Origin: Desmodesmus armatus | Lineage: Eukaryota > Chlorophyta > Chlorophyceae > Sphaeropleales > Scenedesmaceae | DNA: 64,000 nucleotides | Direction of reading: 5' to 3' | Assembly (NCBI GenBank): GCA_007449985.2 | Contig: VIIQ02000006.1 | Location: 310,001-374,000 of the forward strand | In this document: positions 34,201 to 45,944 of the stretch, piece by piece | How positions within the stretch are numbered: the stretch's first letter is position 1 | Layout: each line of letters begins with the position of its first letter | Position numbers and translations under genes: made by a program | The notes under the pieces: model-generated | Databases searched by the model: none | The model's input: only the letters and a program-made list of their open reading frames with translations | What the model was told of the DNA's origin: nothing

Positions 34201-36684
34201 TGGCTAGGCGCATTAGGCACTATGCTCTGGCAGAGCAGGACTGCACAGTGCATTCGTGGTGTGCGCTGTGCTAGTGAGTGAGCTGGCTGCTGTGTGCTTG
34301 AACTGCTTTCGAGCCTGCGGTCTGTGCTCAGAACCGTGGCAGCAGGAGTGCTGTGGGAGTGTTTTGGTTGGGTCCCTGGGGTCTATGGCACTGTCCCAGT
34401 CGTGGTTGCGACTTGGAATACCGAATTCAACTTAAGCCAGTGGTCAACGCTGCGTGGCTGCGCTGGCAGGCACCACAGCACACCACGGTATGTTGGTATT
34501 GATGTCTACTCTTGTGCTGCACTGGGCACTTGCTGAGATGCAGAGGTCTCATACGTGCTGTTGTGGGGTTGTTTTACAGTTCCCTGGTTGCTAGCATGCA
34601 TGTCAACTTGGGAGCATCTTGCCTCCTGTGGTGACCAAAAGCAATTCCATCCTACACTATTACATCAAGTCCTCCAACCAACCATAGCACTTTAACATGC
34701 TATCATCCCCGCTGTATTTATCAGCAGGAAAAGAGATAGAAGAGAACACCGTACTGAGCCCAACAAATCCTGAAACTACCACAGTGCAGCCTCAGTCCAA
34801 CAATGAGCAGTAGTCTGCCCCAAAGGAGCGCAGTGCACATCCAACATCCAATCTCCCTGGCTGCTTGCTGACTCTGCTAGACTCAAACAGTGTTTGACTG
34901 CACTGCTGTCTCCTCAACCTCTGCATCTACAGCAATCACCTCACTGAAAGAGAAACCTGCTCAGGCCAACTGCAGGAGGTTCAGCACACTGCTAGCTAGC
35001 CTGTCTGAATCCACCTGCAGCCAAAAAGCAACAAAGTGTCGCCAGCAACAGTGCACCTTTCACTTCAAGTAGCGACACTGATTTCTGCTGCACAGCCACA
35101 CAGTGCTGCACAAACTGCACAGACACCGAGGGGCAGACACATGAATGCAGCCACACACCACCCCAGTCCTTGGTATGTAACGCAATAAGTGTAGGTTGAA
35201 GGTTTGAACCAGGCACAGCGCCAGGCATTGCGGGTAAAGTAACACAGGCACCAGTGTGCGGGAAACAGTCATACACCCAAATCCAATCTGCACAGGGAAT
35301 CACAGACATACACAAACCCTGCCTACCACGGGTGGCTCATGCTTACGTGCAGAGGCATCAACTGGGCCTAAACAGCACGGTGTCCATAGGGTGCAACAGA
35401 CAGAACCAACGCTGTCCTGTCCATACACATGCAGCAGGCCCTGTGCATGCAGTCTCAAAGCAGCCTGCCCTGAGCTTGCCTGAGTGATGCGCAACTGCCA
35501 GCAGACAGAGGAGGTGGGCAAGGAGGCAAAAGTGTGCCCATACCCACACAACCGCCAAGACAGAGCAACTGTCAAGCCTTCTGCACCCACACACAACTGT
35601 CCAACAGCGTCTACCTGCTCTCTGCATGGTCTCTCTCCCTCCTGCAAAGACCATGCCTCTCTAGCCTGGGGCATGGTTGTCCTAGCCTACATAAGCATGC
35701 ATACATGAACAGCATCATAGGCTGCACTGGGGCTTTTGCTTCCCATGCCGAAGCCGCACATATGCATGATAAACAGTCTGTACTGTGAAGAAACATACGT
35801 ACAGAGTCACACAGAGTAGCAGCCATGCCTCATTGCCTGCCTGTATCTCAAGGCTGGCGTGGAATCTGTTGTATCGTGCGGTATCCTGAAGGCAACAGAA
35901 CAGCCGGCCCGTGGCACACTGCTTGCATACCAGCAGCATCCCCCAAAGAAGTTGCAACCACAACCACAACCAAACAACCACCATAAGGGCAGCACAAGTG
36001 GCCAGTGCCTGCAACACGCGGACAAAACAGCAGTGCAGGTGCTCTGACACATCACACAGCGCTAACAGCTCTTGCAGGAGCTATATCCACCCTCACAACG
36101 CAGCACCGTGACCCAGCGCTCAGGCGCTCAGGCAGTTGGGCGCGTGGAGCTTTGCAAGACTTGGCTGGCCAGAGGGCCTGCCGCAAGGTTTTGGTGCAGA
36201 GGATTCTGCATTTGCACATGTTGTGCATTTCCTGCATGTGCGCATGTTGCGCAGACTGCCCACCACCAATGGCGGACAGGACAGTGGATACACCTGGGTT
36301 TGTAAGTCAGCACAAGGCCAAAATGGAGCCCAAAAGTGCATCAGCAATGCTGCTCATATGGTTGCTGCCTGCCTGTCTGCCTGCAAGGGTCCTGCCTAGC
36401 ACGAATCACAGTGCCACAAGGCGCCAACAGGCTGCATACGGGCTCAAAACCCTGCCTACTACCACCCAGCCTACACACAACCGCAAGGCGCCAACAGGCT
36501 GCAGAAGGGCTGAGAACCCTGCCTCAATACAACCCAGCCTACTCACAACCACAACGAGGAGGTCCTAACCGCATGGACCATGCACTTGCATACAGCGACG
36601 CTGCTGTGTGCATGCATGCATCAAACACCCTTGTGCAGGGTGCCTCCAGCAGCCCAGCCCAGTTCTACCACATGGCTCCTCCCT
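34201..36684. other. Long region without a recognisable gene
   Basis: Both strands have only short frames of unlikely composition. The right part is probably the 3' untranslated region of the RING gene, which ends at 36685. A short direct duplication (CAAGGCGCCAACAGGCTGCA) lies at about 36418 and 36484. Confidence 0.45.
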
Positions 36685-37878
36685 CTATACTTGGCACATG
36701 CTGGCCATTAGTGCGCTGAGCTGCAGCTGCTGTTCAGAGGTGTACCCTCCAGGCTGTGCTGGGGGCATCCCGCCCATGTGCTGGCCCAGCGCTGCTGCCG
36801 CAGCAGCGCTGCGATCCTGCTGCCCCAACAGCGCATGCTGCAGGCTGCTGACGTCCTGCATGAAAGCAGGGCCATGCAGGTTTGCTGCTGCTGCGGCCGC
36901 CGCAGCAGCCGCTGCGGGTGCGTTCAGCTGCAGCTGCTTGCGCATGGCTTCCTGCGCCTGCGCCATGTGTGCTGCCATGGCCATCTGCAGGACTGGGTTG
37001 GCCCCAGCAGCCAAGTGTGGTGCCCCCAGGTGGCCTGCGCCCAGCGGGCCCCCAAAGTGCGGCAGCGCACCAGCAGCAAAGGGTGCCTGATGTGCTGCAG
37101 CTGCTGCGTTGAGGGCGGCAAAGGGTGCAGGAAGGCCGCTGCTGGCCTTGGGATCCAAACCCCCCAGGATGGAAGGGTTTGCCGCCATGGCCATACTCAT
37201 GCTGTTCCCGATGCTGCCAAAGGCACCGCCCAGCATGTTGGCTGCGGCAGCGGGGTGGAGTGCAGCTGTGGGCGTTGAGGGACCCCCCGCTCCGCCCAGC
37301 GGCCCTCCCATGTGGGTGGGGGTGAGCCACCAGAGCATTTTGTTGATCTGGTCCGCTGCGGTTTGGCCGTCCCGGCAGCGCTTGCTGTACTGCTGCTGCT
37401 GTTCAAGTGGGAGGCTTGGCACGACGGCTGCTGCGATTTTGTCCATAGCCAAGCACCGCACTGGCACTGCTCTAAGGTCCATGTTGCATGTGGGGCACGT
37501 CTGCTTGCTGGTTAGGCCCTCCTGCTGCAACCGCTTGAGCAAGCAGTCTCCGCAGAAGAGGTGGCTGCACGTGAGCACCAGCGATTGTGCAAAGGGACCA
37601 CTACACAGCCCACAGGTGAGGTGCTCCTTGATGTCCTCCACAGGTATGCTGCCTCCAGAAGTTGAAGGAGAAGGGGACACCTGCAGCAGTTGAAGCAGGA
37701 GGTTGTCAGTGGATCACAGTCGTGAGCACATGCAATCGCAAACGACAACATAACCAATCGCAACATACAACAGGGCGACTGCATGCACAGCGACAACTCT
37801 GGTGAGCGACATTTCTGGTGATCACACCTGCCCGTTCCTGTCATGTTCCTGTCCATCGTGTGCGGCTGCCGCCTCCAT
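36685..37878 (-). CDS. C3HC4 RING-finger protein, probable E3 ubiquitin ligase
   Basis: Two exons, 37878-37828 and 37680-36685, coding 348 residues; the joint is phase 0 with a clean GTGTGA donor and CTGCAG acceptor. Residues about 34-83 form a RING: CGLC, then CSHLFCGDC, then CPTC. This is the C3HC4 spacing with two zinc sites. The acidic/hydrophobic start (IPVEDIKEHLTC) is typical of RING proteins that recruit an E2 enzyme. The rest is an Ala/Met/Gly/Pro-rich low-complexity tail without another domain. It probably transfers ubiquitin to unknown targets in nucleus or cytosol. ATG 37878 was chosen because it gives 17 codons exactly in phase with the RING exon, which itself has no ATG upstream of the finger. 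Confidence 0.85.
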
Positions 37879-38841
37879 TGCGAGTGCGCGTCGATGTCAG
37901 GGTCAAGCAAACAAGATGAGAAGCTCAGAGGAGGCCGATCAGATGTAGAAGTTGGTTGGTGCCGAGTATCACAGGGAAGCCTGATCTGCTGCCAGCGATT
38001 AACGATAGGTTGAATAGGAAGTTGCAAAAGCTTGTGCTGGATGACTAGGGGCCGAACTGGCTTCTTGTAGGAGCAGCAAAATTTGAAAGCAAATCGAGTA
38101 GGAAAAAACAGCACGGTCTTAACGCGGCACCCACTGCCTCTTGTACCAAAACATTGGCGTAATCGCACCTGGAAACGGTCCCCTGCGCATTTGACGGCAA
38201 CAACTTTTTGGCGGTAGTCAGCACATGCTTGGCTGCACAGCTATTGGTGCCATGTGCGATACTGAATTGGTGCCGTAATTGATCGCATCATCCTGAACTC
38301 AAGCGCCCGGCAGTCGATCATCCTCCTGCCCCTATGCCGTCTGGCACACAATCGGCCAGCCTGGCAACGTTCCAGACAGCTTAGGACCCAACCTCAAGAG
38401 CTTCATTGAAGGGGCTTTGCACATTTTGCGAGAGAATGTTATGTCCTTGGATTACCGTATGCAACAATGTCACATGCATGATCAGCTGGAGCATGGCCAG
38501 AGCAGCCCCAACACCTGGCGGCACAACAGCAGGAATGCTCTCGACAGACACACACCCAGCCCCAAGGCTGCTGATAGCAGTATGTCACTGATCGTGTTTG
38601 GCAAGCAGGGGTACCCTAGCACTGCCGCTCCCTGGCAACATGAGGGTCAACATATAACTGGTTGACCGGACATCTGAAGAGATCAGGTAGAAGTTGCTGG
38701 GGAGCATCTGCCCTCCCAGCCGCTCAAGAATGGGAGAATGATCACATTGCACGCGGAACACAGGCACTTCTCAACACATGTACCTGCCGTGCCTGCTCAG
38801 TTGCCACACTGCGGCCAGAAGCATTGTCAAGGCCGCGCAGT
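37879..38841. other. Intergenic, no gene recognised
   Basis: Contains the upstream region of the RING gene and the 3' flank of the nucleoside transporter, both on the minus strand. A plus-strand open frame at 38417-38665 has no supporting evidence. Confidence 0.5.
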
Positions 38842-41800
38842 TCACAGCAGCCACAGCCAGCCAGCAGTAGCCCCCACTGTCAGCCCAGCCACCAGTGCAA
38901 ACACCAACATATTCTCAACCAAACCGGCTTCCCGCCCTTCCACACTTTGAGGCGCCAGAGTCATCAGCAGCGCCGTCAGGAACCTGCAGCACACGGCACG
39001 AGGGGCCTCTTGATAAACCTCTGTTATGAGTGTTGTGTGGACAGCAACAAATGAGCGCGCCAGCGCTGTCACAGCTGAACAGCAGCACAGATGTACGACG
39101 ACAGGGATGTGCAGCGGACGTGGTTAGTGCTGTCCGGCTGCCAGGATCTGGCATGCTGAACACAGCATGCAGTGATGTGAAGCTGCACACCAGCAACACG
39201 GTATGCCACATGATGTTTTTGCGCAACGCCAACTGCCAGGCTGTTGCATCCTCAAGCCTGCCAAGATACAAAGCAATTGCAAATTGAACCCAACGCACAT
39301 CATGATTGTCACAAATCCCCGCTGCTTACCCGTTGCTGAACCCCAAGGCAATCGTAAGAAGTGCCATGAGCCACACCCAGGAGCCGGCATACCGGCCAGC
39401 AACATAGAAGGCAGGCACAAACACTGCCCTTGACACTGAGGCGGTCAGCAGCAGGTGGGGCCTAGGAGCAAAGCTGCCAAAGGGCACACACTTGCCCGTG
39501 AGGTCACACACGTTGAAGAGCGTTATGAGGAAGATGGGGTACCAGTCACCGAACAGAGCGGACTGCAGGGCAGCAGACAACAGCAGGAAAAGGGTGAGGG
39601 GACGGGCCCTGCATCTGCCAGGTGCTGACATTTTGACAGGAAACCTGTCAGCTAGAAACCAAGAGAGGAGCACTAGAATGATGTATGTCCACACTGTGAT
39701 TTTGTCATAGCAGACCCCTCACCCCCGCCTGCTTGCCCGGCCCACGGGTACACACTCACAACAAGGCCAGTGCTGCTCCTAGCCATCTCTGGGACCACCA
39801 GTGTCAACCCACTCCAAATAGAGACACCCCCCCCCCCACACACACACATATGTATTTATGTTGACCCACAAACGTTACTGTTCGACTATCACAGGAGGGT
39901 AGCACCTGCTCCTTGCCTGCATGCTATACATGTAGGAACTTAGCTAACACATAACACGAACCCCTGCCCACCTGCCTCCCCCCTGCCTTCGTGCCCGCAT
40001 GCCTGCCCGCCTTCCTGCCCCACGTTCCATTCGCACCTTGAGGTCCTCTGCCAGCACGCCAGGGAACAAGCTCAGCGTGACAACATACACCAGGAACAGC
40101 GCCAGCAGCGACTGCCACGCCTCACTCCACACATGACGCCAGCTCAGGCCCTGGGCCTTAGCAGACCCCTCGAGCGGCTCAGCCATGCCTCCATCTGCTA
40201 TGTCTGCTGTTGGTCTACAGCAGGGGCTGTGTGGGGCATGATGGCGGTGGGGTGAGAGCCCTGTGTGTGGCGATTTGTGGCCACTGCTGGATGAGTGCCG
40301 AACACTGCTGCCGGATGCAGTGTCTTTGCCTTCAAGGGCATCCACAAGAGGCTGCAGGGGGGGGGGGGGGAACCCGGGGACAGAGGGGGAATCGGACAGG
40401 GGTGTGGGTGAGAAGGGGCAGGGTTCAGCTGCCGTTGAGATGAATTGCGTTGTTTGGTGGTGCCAGAGTTGCTTGAGCCAACGCACTAGCAGCAAGAAGA
40501 AGGCCATTGTCAAGCCGTCAAGTGAACAAACCTAGTGCATACTATGTTTGCTGTGTTGGTAGTACCAACACAGCAAACATGCCAGCATCCAACCTTAGTG
40601 GCCCTGCAAAACCAACGGCAAGCCTTGTGGCTGCCCATGCCTGGCACATCATACTGCTTGGCATTTCTACATTGCGTCGTCTCCTACTAGGGTCACGCCA
40701 GCCGCTGCGCACCCAGCCTTCGCGGCCACAGCACCAAAACCCCATTTCCCAGCCCCCAGCCTGTCCTCACCTGGTCTTCACCATTCAGTCCCTGCAGTGC
40801 ACCCTCCGTGGCCAGCAGGCTGGGCTGAGGGCTCAGCTCTAAGGTCGCTGTATAGCAAGACGCGCAACAACACAGATGTACACCGCATGTCATACTGTAT
40901 GACGCTATGCGGCCTACTAGGGGGTCGAACCCCATCAGTCCAAGTGTCGCACACAGGCACGTCACGTGCAGCGCTGGTGAGCGGCGCAAGTTTGGCATGT
41001 TGACAGGCGCTGCAGGTGCTGGCACCGCTGCAGTGACTCAGAGACCGCGTGATTAGTGCAGCACAGCCACCACACATGTGATGTCATACAACTGTCAAGT
41101 TGTGCTGAAGTAAGAGTGCACGCCAGGGACAGGCTGGGACCTGCTGCTTGGGGAATACTGATGATTGATGTGCAGAAATCATCATTATCGCTCACCGTCT
41201 TGTCGCTTCTGCCTGTAGTACTTCACAACCCCCAGCCTTGGCATCAGAGAATGGTAAATTACAAAGCAGGCCAGGGACAGCAGGCCTGACAGTGCAAAGT
41301 ACAATGCTGTACTGCTGCGCAGGCCTGCCCTTGTGGGTGGCAGTGCTGCCTTGGTGATGATGCGCAGACAGCAGATGATCACCCCGGAAGATGCGGTACC
41401 ACCTACCACTGCCTGCACACAGGCACAGCAATTACAAAGGCAGCATGATGTGCACATGGCAGTTGGCTGCCAAAGAGTCGATTATACAGATGCAGGCAAT
41501 GGCTGGAAACGTACGGGTGTGGTGGGGTTCGGTGCTGCTTGCAGCTGACACCATGCACACAAGGTGGCTGCGCACACCGTGGCACTTGACAGCTGAAGCG
41601 ATGTCCCTGTTTCCATCTGCAAACCTTTTACTGTAGTGAGCCCACCATTGTGTAACAGTCCTGCCTGAGTGCCCCAGTACGCCAAAAATCCGCAACAAAC
41701 TCTCACTCAGCATGCAAAAAAGCGCACAATCGACTGATGCAGTGCTGCAGGACAAGCTCCACTCCCACCATTGTGACAGCTTCAGCGGCTTACATGGGTG

Positions 41801-42753
41801 TACATGGGGGGTAGATCTGCAGCATCCCCAAAGATAGCCCCTTGACTAATCCCATCCAACACGCCCACTGCCAGCACAGCCAGCAGCAGTACCGCCAGGG
41901 CACTGTCAGGACCGTACTGCTGGCCGCCGACCATCAGCAAATCGACCTGCAGGCGCACATGAATGGCACAACTTCAATAGAAAACACAACCTGACATGTC
42001 AAAACTGCAACACTGATCTGTTCCAGCTGCACCTCCTTGAAAGGGTTCTGCTGTGACGACATCAGTCAGGGCTGTGGATGACGGTTGCAATCCTTTTCAT
42101 GGGCCTTTGCCGACGGCATGTGTGGTATACGTACAATGACAGCAGCAGCAGCTGCCACTCACCAGGGGTAGGCCCATCATGATCAGAGTGAAAGCTGCAA
42201 AGGACACCAGGATGCGGGGCCTGCCTGGTATGTGGTTGAACCTGATCGCCACTCCCAGAAAGAGAAGACACACTGGCAGGTAGCAGACAGTGAATAAGCG
42301 GTCCATGTGACGGCCCTGAACCAACAGCAGCCGGGACCACACAGGCAGCAGTTGCTGAGAAAGCTAAGGTTGGCATGCGGTTGGTCAGGCATACTTGTGT
42401 GTCAGGGTGTAGCTTTGTGAAGGGCACCTATGTTTGCAGCCGTGGCACATGCTTGGCTTGGTGCTACGTCTGAGTGTGCACATTTCCTCGGCTGCTAGGC
42501 CTGCAGTCAGGCTGAAACTTGGCAGCTAGAACGTTGCCTGCCCAACAACAGCACACGCAGGCAGGGTAGTGCAAGGCTGTTGTCTTTGGGGTCAGCTGCG
42601 CACCGGGTAGATTGTTTCATAGTAGTCTGCAGCGGTGATGAGTGCGTTCCAAGGAGCCAAGATGCCTGAGCCCAGCAGGAAGTAGCATGCTGCTGCTAGC
42701 CGTGTGTGTTTCAGCTGGTCGCCTGGACCAATCGACACAGGCCACGTTGTCAT
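38842..42753 (-). CDS. Equilibrative nucleoside transporter (ENT, SLC29 family)
   Basis: Eight exons in transcription order close in phase to 479 residues: 42753-42604, 42315-42163, 41946-41794, 41412-41196, 40847-40771, 40351-40037, 39562-39330 and 38983-38842. Helix 1 carries the ENT signature LLGSGILAPWNALITAADYY. Exon 3 has LDGISQGAIFGDAADLP, and exon 4 CLRIITKAALP and YFALSGLLSLACFVIYH. A variable loop of about 110 residues (exons 5-6) precedes helix 7 (LFLVYVVTLSLFPGVL). Exon 7 has DWYPIFLITLFNVCDLTGK, and exon 8 ends with the last helix and LWLL. Eleven helices are expected. The family moves nucleosides and nucleobases down gradients or with protons across the plasma or vacuolar membrane. 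In-frame TGA upstream of 42753 fixes the start. Confidence 0.95.
40544..40580. repeat. Perfect 17-bp-arm hairpin in ENT intron 5
   Basis: ATGTTTGCTGTGTTGGT and its exact inverted copy are separated by three bases (AGT), between exon 5 (ends 40771) and exon 6 (starts 40351) of the ENT gene. Confidence 0.95.
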
Positions 42754-43292
42754 GCTGTGCTGGGCCTGTGCAGTGTGTGCTGAGGTTTCACTGCTGCTGA
42801 ATGCTGATGTATCACTGCATCAACTTTGAGAGATGGTGCACTGAGGAAGCAGCAGCAGGTGAGGTACTGGTATCGGTCAATCCCAGGCCTAGCCGGGGGT
42901 TGCTGTTGGTGTGGGTACCAGTCTCGTGACACCAACATGTATATGTATACTGTTGTGAAAAACATGTGCCCAATTAAGTGGAGCATTCCTTGGCCTATGC
43001 ATGTTCCTTGGACAAGACAGTTGAGTTACTGGCATACCCTGCAGGGTTTGGCAGCTCTTGTGTTGCTCCTCTGCCTGTCTCTGCTTGAACATCAGCAGCT
43101 CATTGCTCAGCAAAACATCAAACAACTGCTATACCCACCTTCTGACACAGTTTGCATCATCAGTAGTGGCAAAGCATCTGGCCTCGCTCACAGAAACAAC
43201 AATAGTCCATTGTCTTTTTCTAGCAGCCGTCCGCTTCCGGGCGGCGTTGGAGCAACCCGCCTGATCACGTTGCCCTAGCGTGAGGTGGCAGC
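42754..43292. promoter_or_regulatory. Divergent promoter region between ENT and TOM1-like genes
   Basis: 539 bases between the start codons of two divergently transcribed membrane-protein genes. No individual element could be assigned with confidence. Confidence 0.4.
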
Positions 43293-45944
43293 ATGCGGGA
43301 GGCAGTGATGCTTGGCGAGTCATTCTCGGAGTTCCCGCAGTGGTGCGTGTGTAAGGCTGCTTCACGTGTCTCCAGCTGGAGGACCTGATTTCGGAACCAG
43401 CGAGCATGCAGGATTTGCGCTGCTGCTGGCAGAGACCAGAGAGCTGGGTTCTGGATCTGTCTTCCTGCTGCTGCTGGACTGTCCTCAGCCCACCGTGCCA
43501 TCCGCAACGATGTGTGCTGCTGCAGGTGGACAGACCTAGAGAACAATCCAGCCTTGCAGCAGTATGCAAACTACGGGCTCGGCGCAGCATATGGCTTGAT
43601 TGCTTTGGTGGCCTTGGTAAGTTGCAGGGCAAGTCACCCCAGTCGCCTTGCATGTGGCTGCTGCTGCCTCAGCTCGCACACAACCAGTCAACTTCCAAGG
43701 CTTCGCAAAGTCGATGGACATGCTGACATCCTGGCTGACATCATGCTGTGCAGGTGCAACTGGTCCGCATTCAACTGCGTGTGCCAGAGTATGGTTGGAC
43801 TACGCAGAAGGTGTTCCACCTGCTGAATGCCTTGGTGTGCTCGCTGCGGTGCGGCAGCTTCTTGTTCCGTGGGCAGATGCAGCAGCTGCAACCAGATGCA
43901 GTGCGTCTGGTGCTGTTTGACTTGCCAGGTGAGGCCCGGCAGACACGCTGCCACAGTTGTGTCAGCTCATGCCATGTCAGCATGGCTCTGCGGGTGCACT
44001 GCCCTCTCCTGCTCTCCTGTGTTGACTGCTGCCAGTTACGATCAGATCTTTGATACTTTAGCACGTCATGCAGCAGGCAGCAGCGGTGGTGGCAAGTCGA
44101 CCTGTCGCTTGCACTGCTGTTGCATCCATTTCAGCCAGCTACCTGCATACATGCCAGGTTGGACTCTGAGTCCTCAGGTATATCCAGCATGGTGACCTCA
44201 TGCAGCGGCTCACTCCCTCACAGATGGGGTTGTGATAATATCAAAGTGCAGGCATGACCACATGCATGCTGACAACACCGTGAGGTCACAGCCCATCCCA
44301 CTCAGCAGTGTGTTGTGCTGTGTCGTGTTGTGTTGTGTTGTGTGCTGCAGGGCTGCTGTTCTTCACCACGTACACGCTGCTGGTGCTGTTTTGGGCAGAG
44401 ATCTACCATCAGGCCCGCAGCATGCCCACTGGCTCACTGCGGCCCATCTTCATCGCCTTCAATGCACTGGTGTATGCCTGCCAGGTGCGGCGCTACCCTT
44501 GATAACGTACTGTCATACTGTACTGTCATACTGATGGGGGAGGGAACTGTACTGTAGTACTGATGGGGGGGGGCAACATTGGCGTGCATTGTAGCAGCAC
44601 CAACAGCAGCCAGGCTGGCTGACAGCCGTGTCAGCAACACTGGAGGTATCAGACGCCTGCTTGATGCTGTGCTGGTAGTGCGGTGCCGGCAGTGTCGTAG
44701 TGAGCAGCTGCATGGCCAGAGTGTTGCTGCGGGTGGGCCCCTTATTTCGAGTGAGATGCATTCCCTTCATGCCGTGCAATTCCTCAAACAGATGGAGGCT
44801 CACCGCCGCATGGGCATGCGCTCACGCTTATGTTGACTTACACTCATGTGCTGCTGTGTGCAGGGTGGCTTGTGGGCGTATGAGTCCATGGCAGACAGCG
44901 AGTCAGCAGAGAAGGTCAGCCACATCGTGGCATCGGGCTTCCTAGCAGCGGTCAGCCTGTGTGCAGCGGTTGGCTTTGTGCTGTACGGGGGCCGCCTGTT
45001 CCTGATGCTGCAGCGCTTCCCCATAGAGTCACGGGGGCGCAAGAAGAAGCTGCGGGAGGTGGGCATGGTCACAACCATCTGCGCGGCATGCTTCACTGTC
45101 AGGTGGGTGGGGTCACCGTGAGGCGGGTGGGAGGGGGGGATCAGGAAAGGGTGGTGGAATGGCAGGGGGGGGGGGTGCGCGGTAGCATGGTCACGACCAT
45201 CTGCGCGGCATGCTTCATCGTCAGGTGGGTGGTGGCTGGTTGGGTGGGAGGGATGGGGAGGGGGAAGTTTGGAGAGGGGGAGAGAAGGTGGGCGCGGTCA
45301 ACCACGCAGCAAACTTCACACTCAGGGGGTGGGGTTGGGTGGGAAGGGTCAGGGGGGGCGGGAGAGGGACTACAAGCAGGGTGTGGAGGTGGGCATCGTC
45401 ACATGTGCGGCGTGCTTCACAACCAGTTGGGTTTGGGGCGGTGGTGGGGGAGGGGTCGGGGGTGTGGGTGATGGTGGAGGTGCTGCTGCTGCTACTTGAT
45501 CTGTTTGGGTTGTTTCATGTGCTGAGGTGTGTAGCTGTTGCTGACAACCACCAGTGGAGCGCTGCTCAGAAGGAAGCGCTTCACAGCTGTGGTGTGAGGT
45601 GCCCTCCACGTGTGCTATCCCTCCCCTGCCCAGCCCGACCTTCTGCAGGTTAGCTTGTTGCAGGGGTCTGTGAGCGCAGTCTCCCTGGCCGTGAAACTCA
45701 AGCTGCTGCTGCCTCCTCCCCCCCCCCCTGCGGCCCCTGCTGCTGTGTGCGCAGGGCCATCATGGTTGCTCTGAGTGCAGTGGATGTTGCTGAGCTGGAC
45801 CTTGATGTGATGAACCACCCGCTGCTCAACATCATCTACTACTGCCTGGTGGAGATCATCCCCAGCGCCTGGGTGCTCTACATCCTGCGCAAGCTGCCAC
45901 CCAAGCGGGCAGCACAGGGCTACCAGTCCATCCCAACACGCTAG
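43293..45944 (+). CDS. THH1/TOM1/TOM3-family seven-helix membrane protein
   Basis: Six exons close in phase to 292 residues: 43293-43342, 43526-43616, 43754-43928, 44351-44484, 44864-45102 and 45755-45944. Family hallmarks are easy to see: [35 protein letters not shown] followed by [55 protein letters not shown] and the C-terminal ILRKLPPKR. Seven hydrophobic helices are expected. In land plants TOM1 and TOM3 are endomembrane or tonoplast proteins best known as host factors for tobamovirus replication; their normal role is unclear and they have been compared with GPCR-like proteins. ATG 43293 gives a short N-terminus continuous with WWTDLENN. A TGTAA motif about 250 bases past the stop could be the algal polyadenylation signal. 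Confidence 0.96.
45058..45430 (+). repeat. Two extra copies of a TOM1-like exon edge in the next intron
   Basis: The 3' edge of exon 5 (ending 45102) recurs at about 45182-45230 with its donor intact (GTCAG|GTGGGT at 45224), and more diverged at about 45386-45425. Use of the second donor would add 122 bases and an early stop. Confidence 0.85.

Noticed and set aside
36005..36568. 187-residue plus-strand open frame
   Set aside because: Low-quality composition and an internal duplicated segment; lies in the presumed 3' UTR of the RING gene.
38417..38665. 82-residue plus-strand frame between the RING and ENT genes
   Set aside because: Plausible composition but no start context, splice partner or family; could not be separated from chance.
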